Notes under the pieces: model-generated
Told to the model about the DNA's origin: nothing
The model's database searches: none
The model's input: the letters and a program-made list of their open reading frames with translations, nothing else
Shown here: positions 45,083 through 56,500 of the stretch, piece after piece
How positions within the stretch are numbered: the first letter of the stretch is position 1
Layout: each line of letters starts with the position of its first letter
Position numbers and translations under genes: made by a program
Assembly (NCBI GenBank): GCA_949358305.1
Contig: OX442322.1
Coordinates: 5,332,001-5,396,000, forward strand
Direction of reading: 5' to 3'
DNA: 64,000 nt
Origin: Strigamia acuminata
Taxonomy: Eukaryota; Arthropoda; Chilopoda; Geophilomorpha; Linotaeniidae

Positions 45083-45646
45083 TTGGTTGGATACGCCACC
45101 ACAACGCGAGGTTATCGCATCTGGAATCCAAAAGACAATAGAGTTATAGAATCAATTCATGTTCAAATTGATGAACGGCAATCCTACAAACGTTCCAATC
45201 ATTACCGAGGTCCTCAGGAACCGTGGATGGGGCCAGATATGAACCAAACGCATCAATCGTCGCAAACTTATCAAGCATTGCGCATTTCCCAACCACAAGT
45301 GAGGTTTGAAAACGACTTGGAATACACAGATTCGCCCAAATTTCCGGATTCAGAAGATGAATGTGATACGGACTATGACTCTGACGATTCGACCCCAGCA
45401 GGTGCTCAATTCCGGACTCCGCCAGCCACTCCAACTCCGGGATCTCCTATTCGAGCCCCTTTGATTTCCAGTAATAACGCCTCTGCCGAGTCCAGTCATT
45501 ACTCCCGGCAACACACCAAGTCATACACCACCGGGTTCACCTCCGAGTTTTGTAAATGCTCGTTGAGGCTCACGTGGAAACGCGCCACAAGCTCATCAAG
45601 CAGCCCACCATGGTCCACCTCCAACTGGAGCTGCAACTGCTTATAA
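45083..45646 (+). pseudogene. Element E integrase C-terminus and linker
   Basis: Resumes element E with YLVGYATTTRGYRIWNPKDN and VQIDERQSYKRS, then an Asp/Ser-rich linker. The frame loses family resemblance after about 45480 (Ser/Thr-rich reading), and RT continues in another frame, so an indel lies between about 45480 and 45640. Confidence 0.85.
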
Positions 45647-47240
45647 ATGGCGTTACATTGGTGGAAATACTGAGTGTAGACACTGGAAAAGAGAGGAACA
45701 TTTGCGCAAAGTGCAGGAACCCGGTAAACTCAAAATCGATGTCTATTATTTCCCAGAAGCAGGACTCCTATTACGTTCTAGAGGTGACGTTGAAGAATTC
45801 TGTCATATGAACAACATTCCTTATGATCCCGAATTGTTTTATTTTGGCAATATGGAATATGAATTAGAAGACATTCCGCTACCCCTTCCTAGAGTACATT
45901 TGTGTCGCCGTGTCCCCACTAGTTACGCAGAGGCTGTGAGATTTCCGGATGCGACAAAATGGCAGGAAACCATTAATGAAGAGTTAGACACTTTTGCAAA
46001 GAGAGGCGTCTATGAAGAGGTTCCAAAACCGGAAAACACGACCATATTAGGATGCAAATGGCTCTTCAAACTGAAGGAAGATGCTCTAGGCAAACCAGCT
46101 AGATATCGCGCCAGATTAGTAGCACAGGGTTTTCGTCAAACTTTAGGAGCAGACTACGACGAAGTCTTTAGCCCTGTGGTCAACTTTGTATTGATACGCC
46201 TATTCTCCTGCCTATTAGTAGTCCTTAAAGGATGGAAGGACGCGCATTTAGATGTGAAGTGCGCGTACCTATACGGCGATCTTGCGCACAAAGTATATAT
46301 GCGCATTCCAGCTGGCGCAACATGTTCTAACCCAAATCATGTTTGGCTCCTGATAAAATCGCTCTATGGACTCCACCAGTCCGGGCGCCAATGGTTTGAA
46401 AAACTTGATCAGACATTGCGCGATTTGGGATTTCAGAGATTACCAGGGTGCAATTGTGTGTACATATACGGAACTTCCGCTGTGATGCTAATATACGTCG
46501 ATGATATAGTTCTATTTTACGCGACGGATAGCGTCCTGACGCAATTAATTGCCCTTATTAGCACCAAATTCGATGTCGTGAATTTAGGACCAATTACGAA
46601 ACTTTTAGGTGTAGAGTTCATCCGTACTCCCAAAGGAATATTCATCATTCAACGTGCATACATACACAAGATTATCAAGAAATTTGAAATTATCGCCGAT
46701 AAATTCATCAAGGTTCCAGTAACACCAGGAACGACGCTCGTCAAAGGGTCAAAAGAGGACTTGCCTGAATTTCCTTATCGTTCGTTAATTGGCTCTCTTC
46801 TCTTCCTCGCATCGAGGACACGACCTGATATATTATTCTCAGTGATAATGTTGTCACAGTTCAACAATTGCTACAACCACACTCACATCAAGGCGCTCAT
46901 GCAGGTTGTGCGCTACGTAGGCAACACTTTGGATTACGCAATTGAACTGTCAAATTGTTCCAATGGACAACTATGGGGATATACTGACGCGTCCTGGGCC
47001 ACTGAAGTCAGCACTTCTTTGAGTTTCGGCGGGTATATAGCCTATATTGAAAACGTTCCCATCGGATGGAGTTGTAGAAAACAGACCAGCGTGGCGTGCT
47101 CAACAATGGAGGCAGAATTCGTGGCCCTTGTTGATTGCGTCAGGGAGCTGTATTGGCTCGATTACGTCTACAGTTCCGTCTCGATGCTGAATAGATCTTC
47201 ACCACCTATAGTGTTCTCCGATGCGCTTTCTTCCATCTAA
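45647..47240 (+). pseudogene. Element E reverse transcriptase and RNase H
   Basis: The frame carries KREEHLRKVQEPGKLKIDVY, CKWLFKLKEDALG, YRARLVAQGFRQTLG, AHLDVKCAYLYGDL, KSLYGLHQSGRQWFEKLDQ, the active site LIYVDDIVLFY, SLIGSLLFLASRTRPD, and RNase H YTDASWA, STMEAEFVALVDCV. It stops at TAA 47238-47240, where relatives have Gln (AIQFTSNDVE), compatible with CAA to TAA. Confidence 0.93.
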
Positions 47241-47652
47241 TTCACATCAAATGACGTGGAGAACAGTAAAACGAAACATATCCGAGTGAAATTTCATTGG
47301 ATTCGGGAATGATACACAGCAGGTGCATTCCAATTGCGCAAAGTCCCCGGATCAATGAACGTGGCAGACATTTTTACCAAATGGTTGGGCTCATCTCAAC
47401 TGCGTCTCCTGATTTCCCGGATTTTCAATTTCAACCTATCGTGACATTCTTAATTTAGTTTTACCCGAATTTTGAGGATCATCGAGTTCCAGTGGGAATT
47501 TTCGGGCTTCCGTAGTGATTAATTTAACAGTACCCGGCTCGATGTTCCGAATTATTATTTCCATTATTATTATTCTATGTAAAGTTACATTTAAAGTTTT
47601 TCCCCTAACTTATTCTTTATTTTTGCGGCTATTTGTCATCGAAGGGGGAAAT
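47241..47652 (+). other. Element E 3' tail with RNase H end and polypurine tract
   Basis: Same frame continues FTSNDVENSKTKHIRVKFHW, has a further TGA where relatives have Trp, then NVADIFTKWLGSS and a stop near 47440. The polypurine tract GAAGGGGGAAA at 47641-47651 abuts the LTR. Confidence 0.8.
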
Positions 47653-48123
47653 TGTTGTTTATCGATGCCAAACAGTCCTCCGTACTTGTTTGGCGCATTT
47701 CTTAATGCATTACTGCATTATGCAGCTTAGTGTATTTATTAGGATTTATTTCATTATTTAACATTGGGCATAATGCTGCCTCTATACTGTTTGCTTTTGT
47801 ATTACTTATTATTAACACCAGATGGTGTGCATGTATGTTTTTCACAATCACAATGGCCGCTTGCATGCCAGCAAGCACTCATGTATTTTCTCCACCTAAA
47901 TGGACCAAATTATGTAAGCATTTTCGTTTTTATTAAACATTTAGTTTATTTTTACATTGTGTTTGTCACATATGAACACTTTAGAGTGCAGTGACTTTAT
48001 TTTCCACCATTTTCAAGCGCTGAATGTGCGCGCACGTCATTGCGCTCATATTAGCCGTGTTTCGGCATTTAAACTCGCTTCCACACACAGTATTTCATAC
48101 TGTGAGCGCACTCCTCTGCTACA
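47653..48123 (+). repeat. 3' LTR of element E
   Basis: 471 bp, about seven or eight differences from the 5' LTR, so this is an older insertion than A, B, C or F. Followed by GTTTC. Confidence 0.94.
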
Positions 48124-48128
48124 GTTTC

Positions 48129-48801
48129 AGCTCCAAACCGCCTCCTATAGACTCTATCGATGCTTATACAGTCCCACGTTGGTATACCCAGAGCTGAGAC
48201 TCGTCGCAAATAAGCGAGAACACTTCAAACTGTGCCCAGCGTTATTAAACACGATCGTTCCGCTTCGCATCGACGTTTTGACAGAAATCCTCCGCCAAAT
48301 CGCTTCCAAATATTCGTCTCGTCTAATCCAGGTCATGTAAACGTTCCCACGTCGTTTATTTCGGCGTTGGCGAACGTTGAATGCACTTATCAGTGCAACT
48401 CGGCTCTCTAAACACGCACGATGATGGGCGCCGCCATCTTGATATGACACGCCATCCCAGATTCACAAAATGGACGAAATAGGCTCATAAAACGCCAAAT
48501 AAATCGAAAATGTACTTTCCAGTGTTCCTACTGTCCAGACAAACAGTTCTACGATGATTTTCCGTTGATTCCACTTGAAAAACGACGAAATCCACTCGCT
48601 CGCTTCCTGAATGCTTCTCTGCGCCGCTGAGCACGCGAATTCTCAAATCACCGTGCCATCAATCGTCGCCCGGATGCCGCCCGACTTTTTGCAAATCTCC
48701 GGTCACCCGCGAACGACGTTTTGGGCCAGAAAAATGCCGGGAATCCGAAATTTAACGTTGTAGGAACGTTAAACACTCACCAAACCATCCTCTGCTACCA
48801 G
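48129..48801 (-). other. Element D leader, upstream part, with primer-binding site
   Basis: Leader sequence next to the 5' LTR of D. The primer-binding site (complement of AACCATCCTCTGCTACCA at 48783-48800) matches tRNA-iMet. A CGCCATCTTGAT motif at about 48432-48443 is the complement of a YY1/Pho-like AAGATGGCG. Confidence 0.75.
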
Positions 48802-49104
48802 TGTTGGATAATAGGCAGGTGAGTGTTCCAAATAAGAGACTGTTTTTCCAAAAACTGCATTTGACAAACATGCAGGTAGCCATCTTTATTCAGGCATAAC
48901 AAGTGTCAACTCAAATACATCATTAGAGGCTATTTGCACTCTAGAATTAAAAGAAGGACAAATCAATGTTATACTTAAGTTGATTTGTCCTGTACAATGT
49001 CAAATCAAAAGTAACTTTAAACAGAACAAATCATAAGTGCTATCAGAATGGAAAATGTAAACAAACATAAGATGACTTGATTAATTAATAACAAAACAAT
49101 TTGA
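48802..49104 (-). repeat. 5' LTR of element D, cut by element G
   Basis: 303 bp aligning with the 3' LTR at 27018-27263 plus 32225-32282. It stops at 49104 exactly where a new TG begins; the 3' LTR copy continues for 78 more bases, which must lie beyond element G outside the window. Confidence 0.85.
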
Positions 49105-49631
49105 TGTTGGGAAACAGTTTCCTTGGTGATCGCCTATAACGGATTTACTTATGGCGCATGGTTCAGCTTTAACGCGCTAGAAGCGATGTTTGATCTGCGG
49201 TTCAGTGCTTCTACATACTGGTCTTTGAGTTTACATGTGCACGATGATATCCAGTATGTTTAGCATGTCGTTGTGTCAAAGCAGACCATCGTTGGCGGTA
49301 TGTTGCGTTGCGTACGGTAGCGGTTTGTTATTGTATCGAGCATCTGCGGTTTGCGGTGCTGGCCCAAATACTGCGTCTTATTTGTCCCTGTGGGATTTGT
49401 CCTTTAGTTATTATATAACTTATGCTTTGGAACCCTAAGGGATTCGTTCTGTAACCCATATGGGATTTATTCTTCCTGGGGGAGATTCGTTCTGTACTTT
49501 TTATGAGTGAAGACACTCTGTCTGTCAACTGCTAATAAAGTGGCAGCCATCTTTTTATGGTTTGTTTGCCAAAGTGCAAATCATGTCTCCTGCTTTATCA
49601 ACACTCACCCAACCCACATTAGAACTCAACA
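49105..49631 (+). repeat. 5' LTR of element G
   Basis: Contains four related segments with CC-TATGGGATT / CCTAAGGGATTCG patterns (49389-49500), a GCTAATAAAGTGGCAGCCATC segment with AATAAA (49532-49552), and ends ACTCAACA at the primer-binding site. The right LTR is not in the window, so the limits rest on the D junction and the primer site. Confidence 0.75.
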
Positions 49632-51295
49632 TTGGTAGCAGAGGGTGGTTCTGCGGTTGTGGTGAGTGTTGACAACGTTTGAAAAACGTTGGCAAGCATT
49701 TGCGGCTATTTTCGGGAGTCCGGTTTCGTCGCACAGCCGTGCGGACATCGAGCAGCGAGGCGCCGCCGAAGCGATCGAGGATTCGCGTGCCTGCTAAGCA
49801 GGAAAGGATCGGGCGTTCGTATACGCATTCGCGACGATCGCAACGACGTTTTGGAGACGTTCGGACCGAGGATTCGACGGCAATCGCCCGGAACGAACGA
49901 GCGGACGGCGTGGATCGGCGGACGGTGTTTCGAGACGGAAAACAAAGTGTTTTTGCGACGGAATCGAGTAGGACTATTAGCGTGGACAGTAAGAACAATT
50001 TTCGAGTCGTTTTTGTGTTTATTTGGCGGAATTATAAGCCTATTTCAAGCCACGATGTTTATCGCGATGACGTCACCATCCAAGATGGCGGCGCCCATCG
50101 AAAGCTACGATTAGCAGCAGAAGCAAGCTGTTTCGTGCAGGAAACGTTCTGCAACGGCAGAATAAACACCGTGGGATCGTTGGAGATCTTTTGGCAACGA
50201 CGACGATCGATTTTGAAAGGTTTTTGTTGCAGAATAGCGTCGCAACACAGAATTTCGGCGAATCGATTCGGATTTGACGGACAGCGCCGGGAACGAATTG
50301 CAAAAGTGCCGGGCACGGATTTGCAGCGAGATTCGATTGGATTCGACGTGGAATCAGCTAAGGATTTCACATTGTGGCTGTAAGAACTGTTTGCATTCTA
50401 TTTTTGTTTCGTTTGGCGGAGATATAGGCCAATTTCATTACGAATTGAGCAAAATGTTTGCAACGATGACGTCACGATCCAAGATGGCGGCGCCCACCGT
50501 TCTTCACTAGGAGCAGCGAGATTGGCTGTTTGAGCGGTGAAGAAGTGCTCCATCGTCGATTAGATCAACGAGGGAACCAACAGACATCGTTGGAAGCCAG
50601 CAACGTTTGTTTTGGATTTATTTCGTGGCGAAATTTGAAGGGAAGTCGAGTTTTTGACGGAAACGATTGGCGACGCGAATCACGATCGTTTAGTAACGTC
50701 TCCACGACGTTATCGACGGTATTTCGACTGTGAAGAGCCACAGATTGAACCCCGGTGTTCACTGTGAAGGCGCGGACGTGCGCGTTACGTTTTTGCCCAC
50801 GTTGACACGGAGGCGTGCACGTGGAAGGCACGACAGCGCCCTTTCCGTGCTCATTCACCGTTGGAGCAGCAGTTCAACGCTGAAAACAGCGCGGAAAACA
50901 TCTTCACATCGCTTAAAAAGTGTATTTGGGTCGAAATTATTTGTCAATAGTTGATAAGTTTTTGTTCTGGGCAATTTAGTTTGTTCTGTACCCTTCGGGC
51001 AGTCGCCCCCGTACAGTCCTATTCCGGTCTGGGCTTGTCCGTGGTACAAGGTAGCCGTCCCGCGCCACCAGGTTGGCGGTCGGAAACTATCAGGACGACC
51101 AGATTCTGGTCTCAATCTCTCTTAAAGAGATTCCCCCGGGAAGTAGTGCATTTTTCGCCTTATATTTTGTGGGAAAAGTTTTTTCAAAGTGACAAAGTGT
51201 CTACCGGTTAGTGCTAAGGCATTATTGTGGAAAGAGCCACATTACGCAACGAATAGTAAATTTTTGTGTGAAAAATTGTGTTGAGTGCTGCAACA
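49632..51295 (+). promoter_or_regulatory. Long leader of element G with duplicated TGACGTCA plus AAGATGGCGG modules
   Basis: A 1.66-kb leader without family-like coding. Two blocks about 400 bp apart are repeats of each other (about 49990-50100 and 50390-50500). Each contains TTTGGCGGA-ATA, then a TGACGTCA palindrome (CRE-type, 50068-50075 and 50467-50474), then AAGATGGCGGCGCCCA (YY1/Pho-type, 50082 and 50481). Whether they are enhancers or internal promoter elements is inference from the motifs. Confidence 0.6.
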
Positions 51296-52126
51296 ATGTC
51301 TTTAAAAGACAGTGGAAGATTGTTCCGAGCCCGAGGACGATTGCCGGGTTTTAAAGCCAATTTGGACAATTGGCACGCTGCGTGTACGCGCCAGGCGCGT
51401 CAAAAGGCCAATGGACAGCTCCATGACCTATCGTATCATAATAATGATACAAATGTACGAAGAAATCGTGTAATTTGGAATCGCAAAGTGGATAAGATCC
51501 ACGTGTTTGGCGGTGAAGCCAATGAGTGCAATGTCAACAAGGACATTTATGGCGCAAGAGATTGGCAACGCCAAAGGATTCCGCAACATTCTAAGAATGG
51601 ACATTATAATTCGAGTTTTTGCAAGGCATTAAATGCTACGAATGGACTTTATTGCGGGAACAGACTGAAATCTTCGACACAGACGTGTGTCACCTGTTGT
51701 TTTAATTGTGGCGGAGTGGGTCATCTCGCCAGGGATTGTCCTTCGGTTTTGAAACAAGGAAATCTCTCCTCATCTGGGATGCGGCATTTTACACAGGCTT
51801 GTGAAAGATTTTGCAGTAATAGGAACTGTTCCGACGTGCACAAGTGTGAAAGAAATGTGCAGTCATTTAGCAATAAGGACAAGGAGAATTTTAAAAATTC
51901 AATAGCCAAGGAAGATAATAGTTTTGGAAATATTATTTGGTATTGTGATAGCCAGGTCTCCAACCATGTGGCATCATGTGAAAAGTGGTTTTGCAATTTT
52001 AGGCCTTTAAATAAATTTAAAAATGATTTAGAAATCATGGGGATTGGTGATATCCGACTGTTCTCTTTAAATGGGAATAAGAAGACAAATTTATTTTTAA
52101 GGGATGTTTGGTTTGTGCCCAAAAGT
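51296..52126 (+). pseudogene. Element G short Gag and degenerate protease (interrupted)
   Basis: ATG at 51296 (MSLKDSGRLFRARGRLPGF). A short N-terminal part without the usual UBN2 Gag core, zinc knuckle CFNCGGVGHLARDC, then IIWYCDSQVSNHVASCEKWF in the position of the copia protease (WxxDSGAxxHM), with DSQ in place of DSG. It continues with IMGIGDIRLFS and NLFLRDVWFVPK, the usual protease C-terminal lead to GAG-pre-integrase. The frame is cut just after VWFVPKSC by element H. Confidence 0.65.
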
Positions 52127-53454
52127 TGCGGTGGCCGGTGGTCACCGCGAGGAAATTTTAGTTTATTATTTTAATTTTTTCTTTACGGAAGTTGAGCCGT
52201 TTTATTTGTATTTAATAAAGGAAAAAATTTATATTAAAAGTGTTTTTATTTCTTTGAAAATAATAAAAAAGTTTAATATATTCGTTTGTGGAACAAGAGC
52301 CCAAAAATAATTTTAGTAAAATAAACTAAAATTATGGAAAAACTTTTATTTTTGAGGAAGGAAAAGCTTTGCATTTTTTAAAGAACCATAAAAATATAAG
52401 AAGTTTAAGTTTTGGCGAATTTCCTGTTTAATCAGATAAAAAATAGGGAAAGTTTAGTTTTTGTGCCTCGTTACCAGGGTGACGGGCCGGGAGGAAAAGT
52501 GGGTGGCAGGAAGCATTTCCTGTCACCAGGCAAGAAACGCTCACTTTTCCTCAGTCTGGATTTTATTTTTGAGGAAAACACATCACAACAAACTTGGCAA
52601 AATTGGATATATTTTAGCAGAGTTTTGTGATAAATTTCCCAGTATTTTGGACTCACTTTTCTTGTGTCAGAAACACAGTTTTGACATGAGATATTTCTTG
52701 CTGCTTTGATCAGAGAGCAGTGGGATTTCAGTGAGAGTGTTCTTGCTGTTTCACCAAGGAGACAGTGGGATTTATCATTCTTGCTATTGTGCACTCACAA
52801 TAGCGGGATTTCATCGAGGATTATTTGAAGAAGCAGTTGGAGAAAACACTGTGAAAATCCAGTGTTAGTGAGAACCGGAATCTGAGCCGGACATTCTCAC
52901 GTGTAGCGGAGAAAATACGGATTTTAAGCCGTCGATTGGATAGGAGAAGTTCATTGAGGAGAAATAGGATTTAATTACGATTGCGGTGAGTCGAGAATTA
53001 CGTCGGAATTTCGTACGAGTTGAACGAGGACGAGACGTCGCCATTTGCAGACAACAATCGGCGAGACGACGCCAGTTTCACCGATTGCAAGCGACGACAA
53101 TAAGCCATTGTCGCCGTCGATTCTACATCTATTACTATTTTCCTTACTTCTTCCTTTCGTAATTTAAGTTTAAATAGTTTTGTATAATTTTAATATTCCT
53201 TTTTCTTGTGTTATGTATATCTAATAATATTAAATATCCGTTTAAGCATATTAATTGATAGTTGCTTTATTAGAGAGAGATTTAAGAGGGAAATAAATTG
53301 ATTAGCTATTCGTATGAATTAGTGAATCAATTTAGGGTAAGATTTTTAGAAGTAATTTAGAGAATAGATATAAGTCCACAGTTTTGGCATTCAAAAGTAG
53401 TCTTGGGTTGTGTTTATTGATTAATTTTAATAAAGTAGATTCCGGATTACTACA
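52127..53454 (+). repeat. Presumed 5' LTR of element H
   Basis: AT-rich non-coding sequence between the broken frame of G and the start of the H internal region, ending TACTACA. Next is CTTGGGGGCCTGAGCC, a TGG-starting primer-binding site candidate at 53457 whose tRNA I cannot name. The second LTR is outside the window, so this is inferred from position. Confidence 0.5.
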
Positions 53455-53570
53455 CTTGGGGGCCTGAGCCAAAAAGATTTGAACCCTAACAATTAGAGAG
53501 TTAATTGAGGGACCATTAAATTTTGTGTAGTTTGACTGTTTCTTTCTTGCTATCTTTTTTCCTACTAACA

Positions 53571-56500
53571 ATGCCTCTCTCACGGGAAATGCGCCGAGGA
53601 GAAAGAGGCACGCGTCGGATTAAGACAAGAGGAGGAACATCCAGTAGAGATGGCCAACGTGAATATTCGCAATCATTACACGGGTCAGATCAAGAAGAAG
53701 AGCAGCATCGCATTACAAGCCAAGAATTTTGGATCGACACAAGCGAACAAGCGACGCAGCAAACGTCAAAAAATTCGACGCCACTTCACTCATCGTCGAC
53801 CAGCGTCGAGTCTACGCCACAGACGCGCGGAGACCTCGAAAAAATGTCACGCGAGGAGCTTTTGACCTGTGCAAGAAATCAGGGGCGAATATTGCGTGGC
53901 TACCAAGTGGCTGCAGCCAAAAAAGCAGCCAACGCCGCGGCATCGTCGGGAGAAAATTCGCCAACACAACGCCAATTACAAGCGGTTCGCCAACGAATGG
54001 ACGATATTCTACAAGAATCACAAAACAGTCTTGAAGCAACACGGCTTCGATATGCTGAGGGTGGCTCAATTACTGACCAACAAATTGCGGACATGATGGC
54101 AGCAACAGCAGACCGAGATCAACGACTGAAAGATGCCTCGGCTGAGGAATACGAGCTCGTCAAGCGAATTCATCGGGAGGACCGACATGCGCGACAAGCT
54201 AAGGAAGACTACGACCGTCTTAAGCATGAGCTCGACGAGGAACGCCGCATGATACGTGAACAAGCCATCGCAGCGGATGCACGTGCACAAGCTGCACGGC
54301 AGGCTGAATTGGATCAGCTAGAAGCTGAAACGATTCGTGTACGCCAGGCGCAACAGGCAGCGTTTGACAAACTCGAAACTGAAAAAATCCGGGTGCAAGA
54401 ACAGCAACAAGCCGAATTTGAAAAACTCGAAGCGGAAAAAGTTCGTGCACAGGAAGAGCGACAGGCCGAGCTTAACAAACTCGAAGTCGAGAAGGTTCGC
54501 TTACAAACGAACTGGCAAGCGTTGGCAGCCCAACAGAACGCTGCAACGTTAGAAGACAGCAAGGAAATTGAATATTTACGCGCCGAAACATTGCGTGCCC
54601 AGGAAGAGACAGAAAGAGTCAAAAGACAGTTGGAAGAGGCACGTTATTTGGCGGAAGTAACATATTCGACAGCACCAACGACATCGACCACTCGACGCCC
54701 ACATGAGGTTGATTTGGTTTCAGAACATGGTGACCATTCTCTGAAAAGGGGGAGAGAAGGTGGAGATGATCGCAAAGATAACAAACGCGCATCAATATCT
54801 TCCTTCCAAAATAAGAAATTATTTGACATCATTGATCAAAGGAATCAACAACATGCACCAATTGATGCAACGAGTCAACCTATCACGACAAATAAGAATA
54901 AAATGTCGGACTCTCAAGATCTGAAATCAACAGAATGCGTCACTATTCCTGCAACAAAAGGACAAGATGGACGCTCGGTGTACCCAGAATTTGCTCCAAT
55001 TGAGTACAACCAACGGCTGAAAAGAGTTGTAGATTTCCAAGAAAGATGGATTAATGAAATTGAGAAGTGGAAAATTGAAAGATATGGCGACTCGCAAGGC
55101 AATGAATATGCTGATAATAGCAATAAACCTGAAAAAGAGAAAGATGCTTATGGAAGTCCACAGCATGAGCAGCAAGTCCCAATCTGGAAACCTTATACCA
55201 GTGATCCACATGCAGCAAATAAAGGTGCACAAGCCAACCCGACGGGACAAGGTGATTATCAACCAACGAATAAGAAGAGTATTGGTGCTGGAAATGAACG
55301 TCGAGATGAAGGACACGGTCGGCACAACGATGAAAATCGTTATGAGTATTACGACCAACATCAAAAAGATGGACCACCTCGAACTGAAGAGCAACGTCAC
55401 GCGGACGAGCAACGACGTGCAGACGAACTACGTCGACAAGCGGACGAGCAACGGCGTGCAGACGAACGCCATCGTCAAGCTGAGGAGCAACGTCGTGCAG
55501 ATGAACAACGTCGTCGCGCAGAAGAGCAACGTCGTGCTGAAGAGCAACGTCGTGATGAGGAACAACGTCGTACTAACGAACAGCAGCGTCGTACCAATGA
55601 CCAACGGCGAGCTGGCGATCAACAACAAGAGCACGAACGTCGCAAGGCCAATGACCAACAACGGTACGACCACGAACAACGTCAAAGAGACGAGTGGCAT
55701 CGCCAACATCGAGAAGAAGAATATCAACGACAAAGAGATAACACACGTCAACATGACGACAGTTATCGCAAAGATGAATATCGCCACTACGACAACGCAC
55801 GACAGGAAGAAGAGAATCGTCACCGACAGAGGTACGAACCTCGTTTCAACGAATCACGACAGGGAGAACATTCACATCAACAAGATTGGCATGGACAACG
55901 AACCAATTCTCCCAATAGATCGAGATATCGACAAGAAGAGTGGAAATACTCCGAATCTGACCGTTTCCGACACGATAACGCCAATTATGCGGGTCACAGC
56001 GGAAATCGGCAAGAACGATTTGAGTACTCCCGACAAAGGGAACCACCACCATCTGCTAATGCTCCAGGTCCAACTGACAATGCAATGCTCTGGCAGGAAT
56101 ACATTGAGAAGCAGATTGATAAGAAATTTTCCAAGATTCCATCCAGATCTCAAGAGATGGAGGATGTTTTGCAAAAGCAGATTAGGAAGTACTGCACGCC
56201 TAATTGGACGCATTGTTTCGCACAAACGAGTCAAATTAAATGGGATCAAATAACCCCAGATACTTTTGATGGCGGTTGGAGTGCAGGAACACAATTTCTT
56301 GATGAGGTTATGCAAATTGTTAGATGTCAGGAAATAGATCCGTTTGACACTCTAAAAAAGATTATTCCCAAGATGCTGACGGGTGGTGCCGCCAATTGGT
56401 TTTATGAGCACAATTCCCCACACTGGGATGCCTTTGTGAAAGAATTCATGAAGGAATACGGTGAATCACACGCAACTCTCGTGAGTTACTGGGATAATTT

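Larger units (their letters stand above)
36461..48123 (+). mobile_element. Copia element E (plus strand), split by gypsy element F
   Basis: 471-bp LTRs at 36461-36931 and 47653-48123 differ at about seven or eight positions. They are flanked by GTTTC (36456-36460, 48124-48128). The primer-binding site TGGTAGCAGAGGGTGG is at 36934-36949; the polypurine tract GAAGGGGGAAA is at 47641-47651. The coding region is related to A and B and broken by stops at 39703 and 47238, a frameshift between about 45480 and 45640, and the insertion of F at 40264. It is inserted in the leader of D. Confidence 0.94.
27018..49104 (-). mobile_element. Copia-like element D (minus strand), broken by C, E and G
   Basis: LTR sequence starting TGTTGGATAATAGGC is present at 27018 (3' LTR) and at 48802 (5' LTR). 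The aligned 300 bp differ at about four positions, so insertion was fairly recent. The polypurine tract abuts the left LTR at 32361 (GAGGGGGAATAT on the minus strand). The primer-binding site at 48783-48800 complements tRNA-iMet. Without insertions C and E the internal part is about 4.8 kb and encodes an integrase-like protein and an acidic protein but no reverse transcriptase. The right LTR is cut at 49105 by G, so the outer end lies outside the window. Confidence 0.85.

Noticed and set aside
55054-56253. A 399-codon frame overlapping gag of element H
   Set aside because: It is explained by the codon pattern of the RRADEQRR array read in another frame; residues are simple Asn/Val/Lys repeats.
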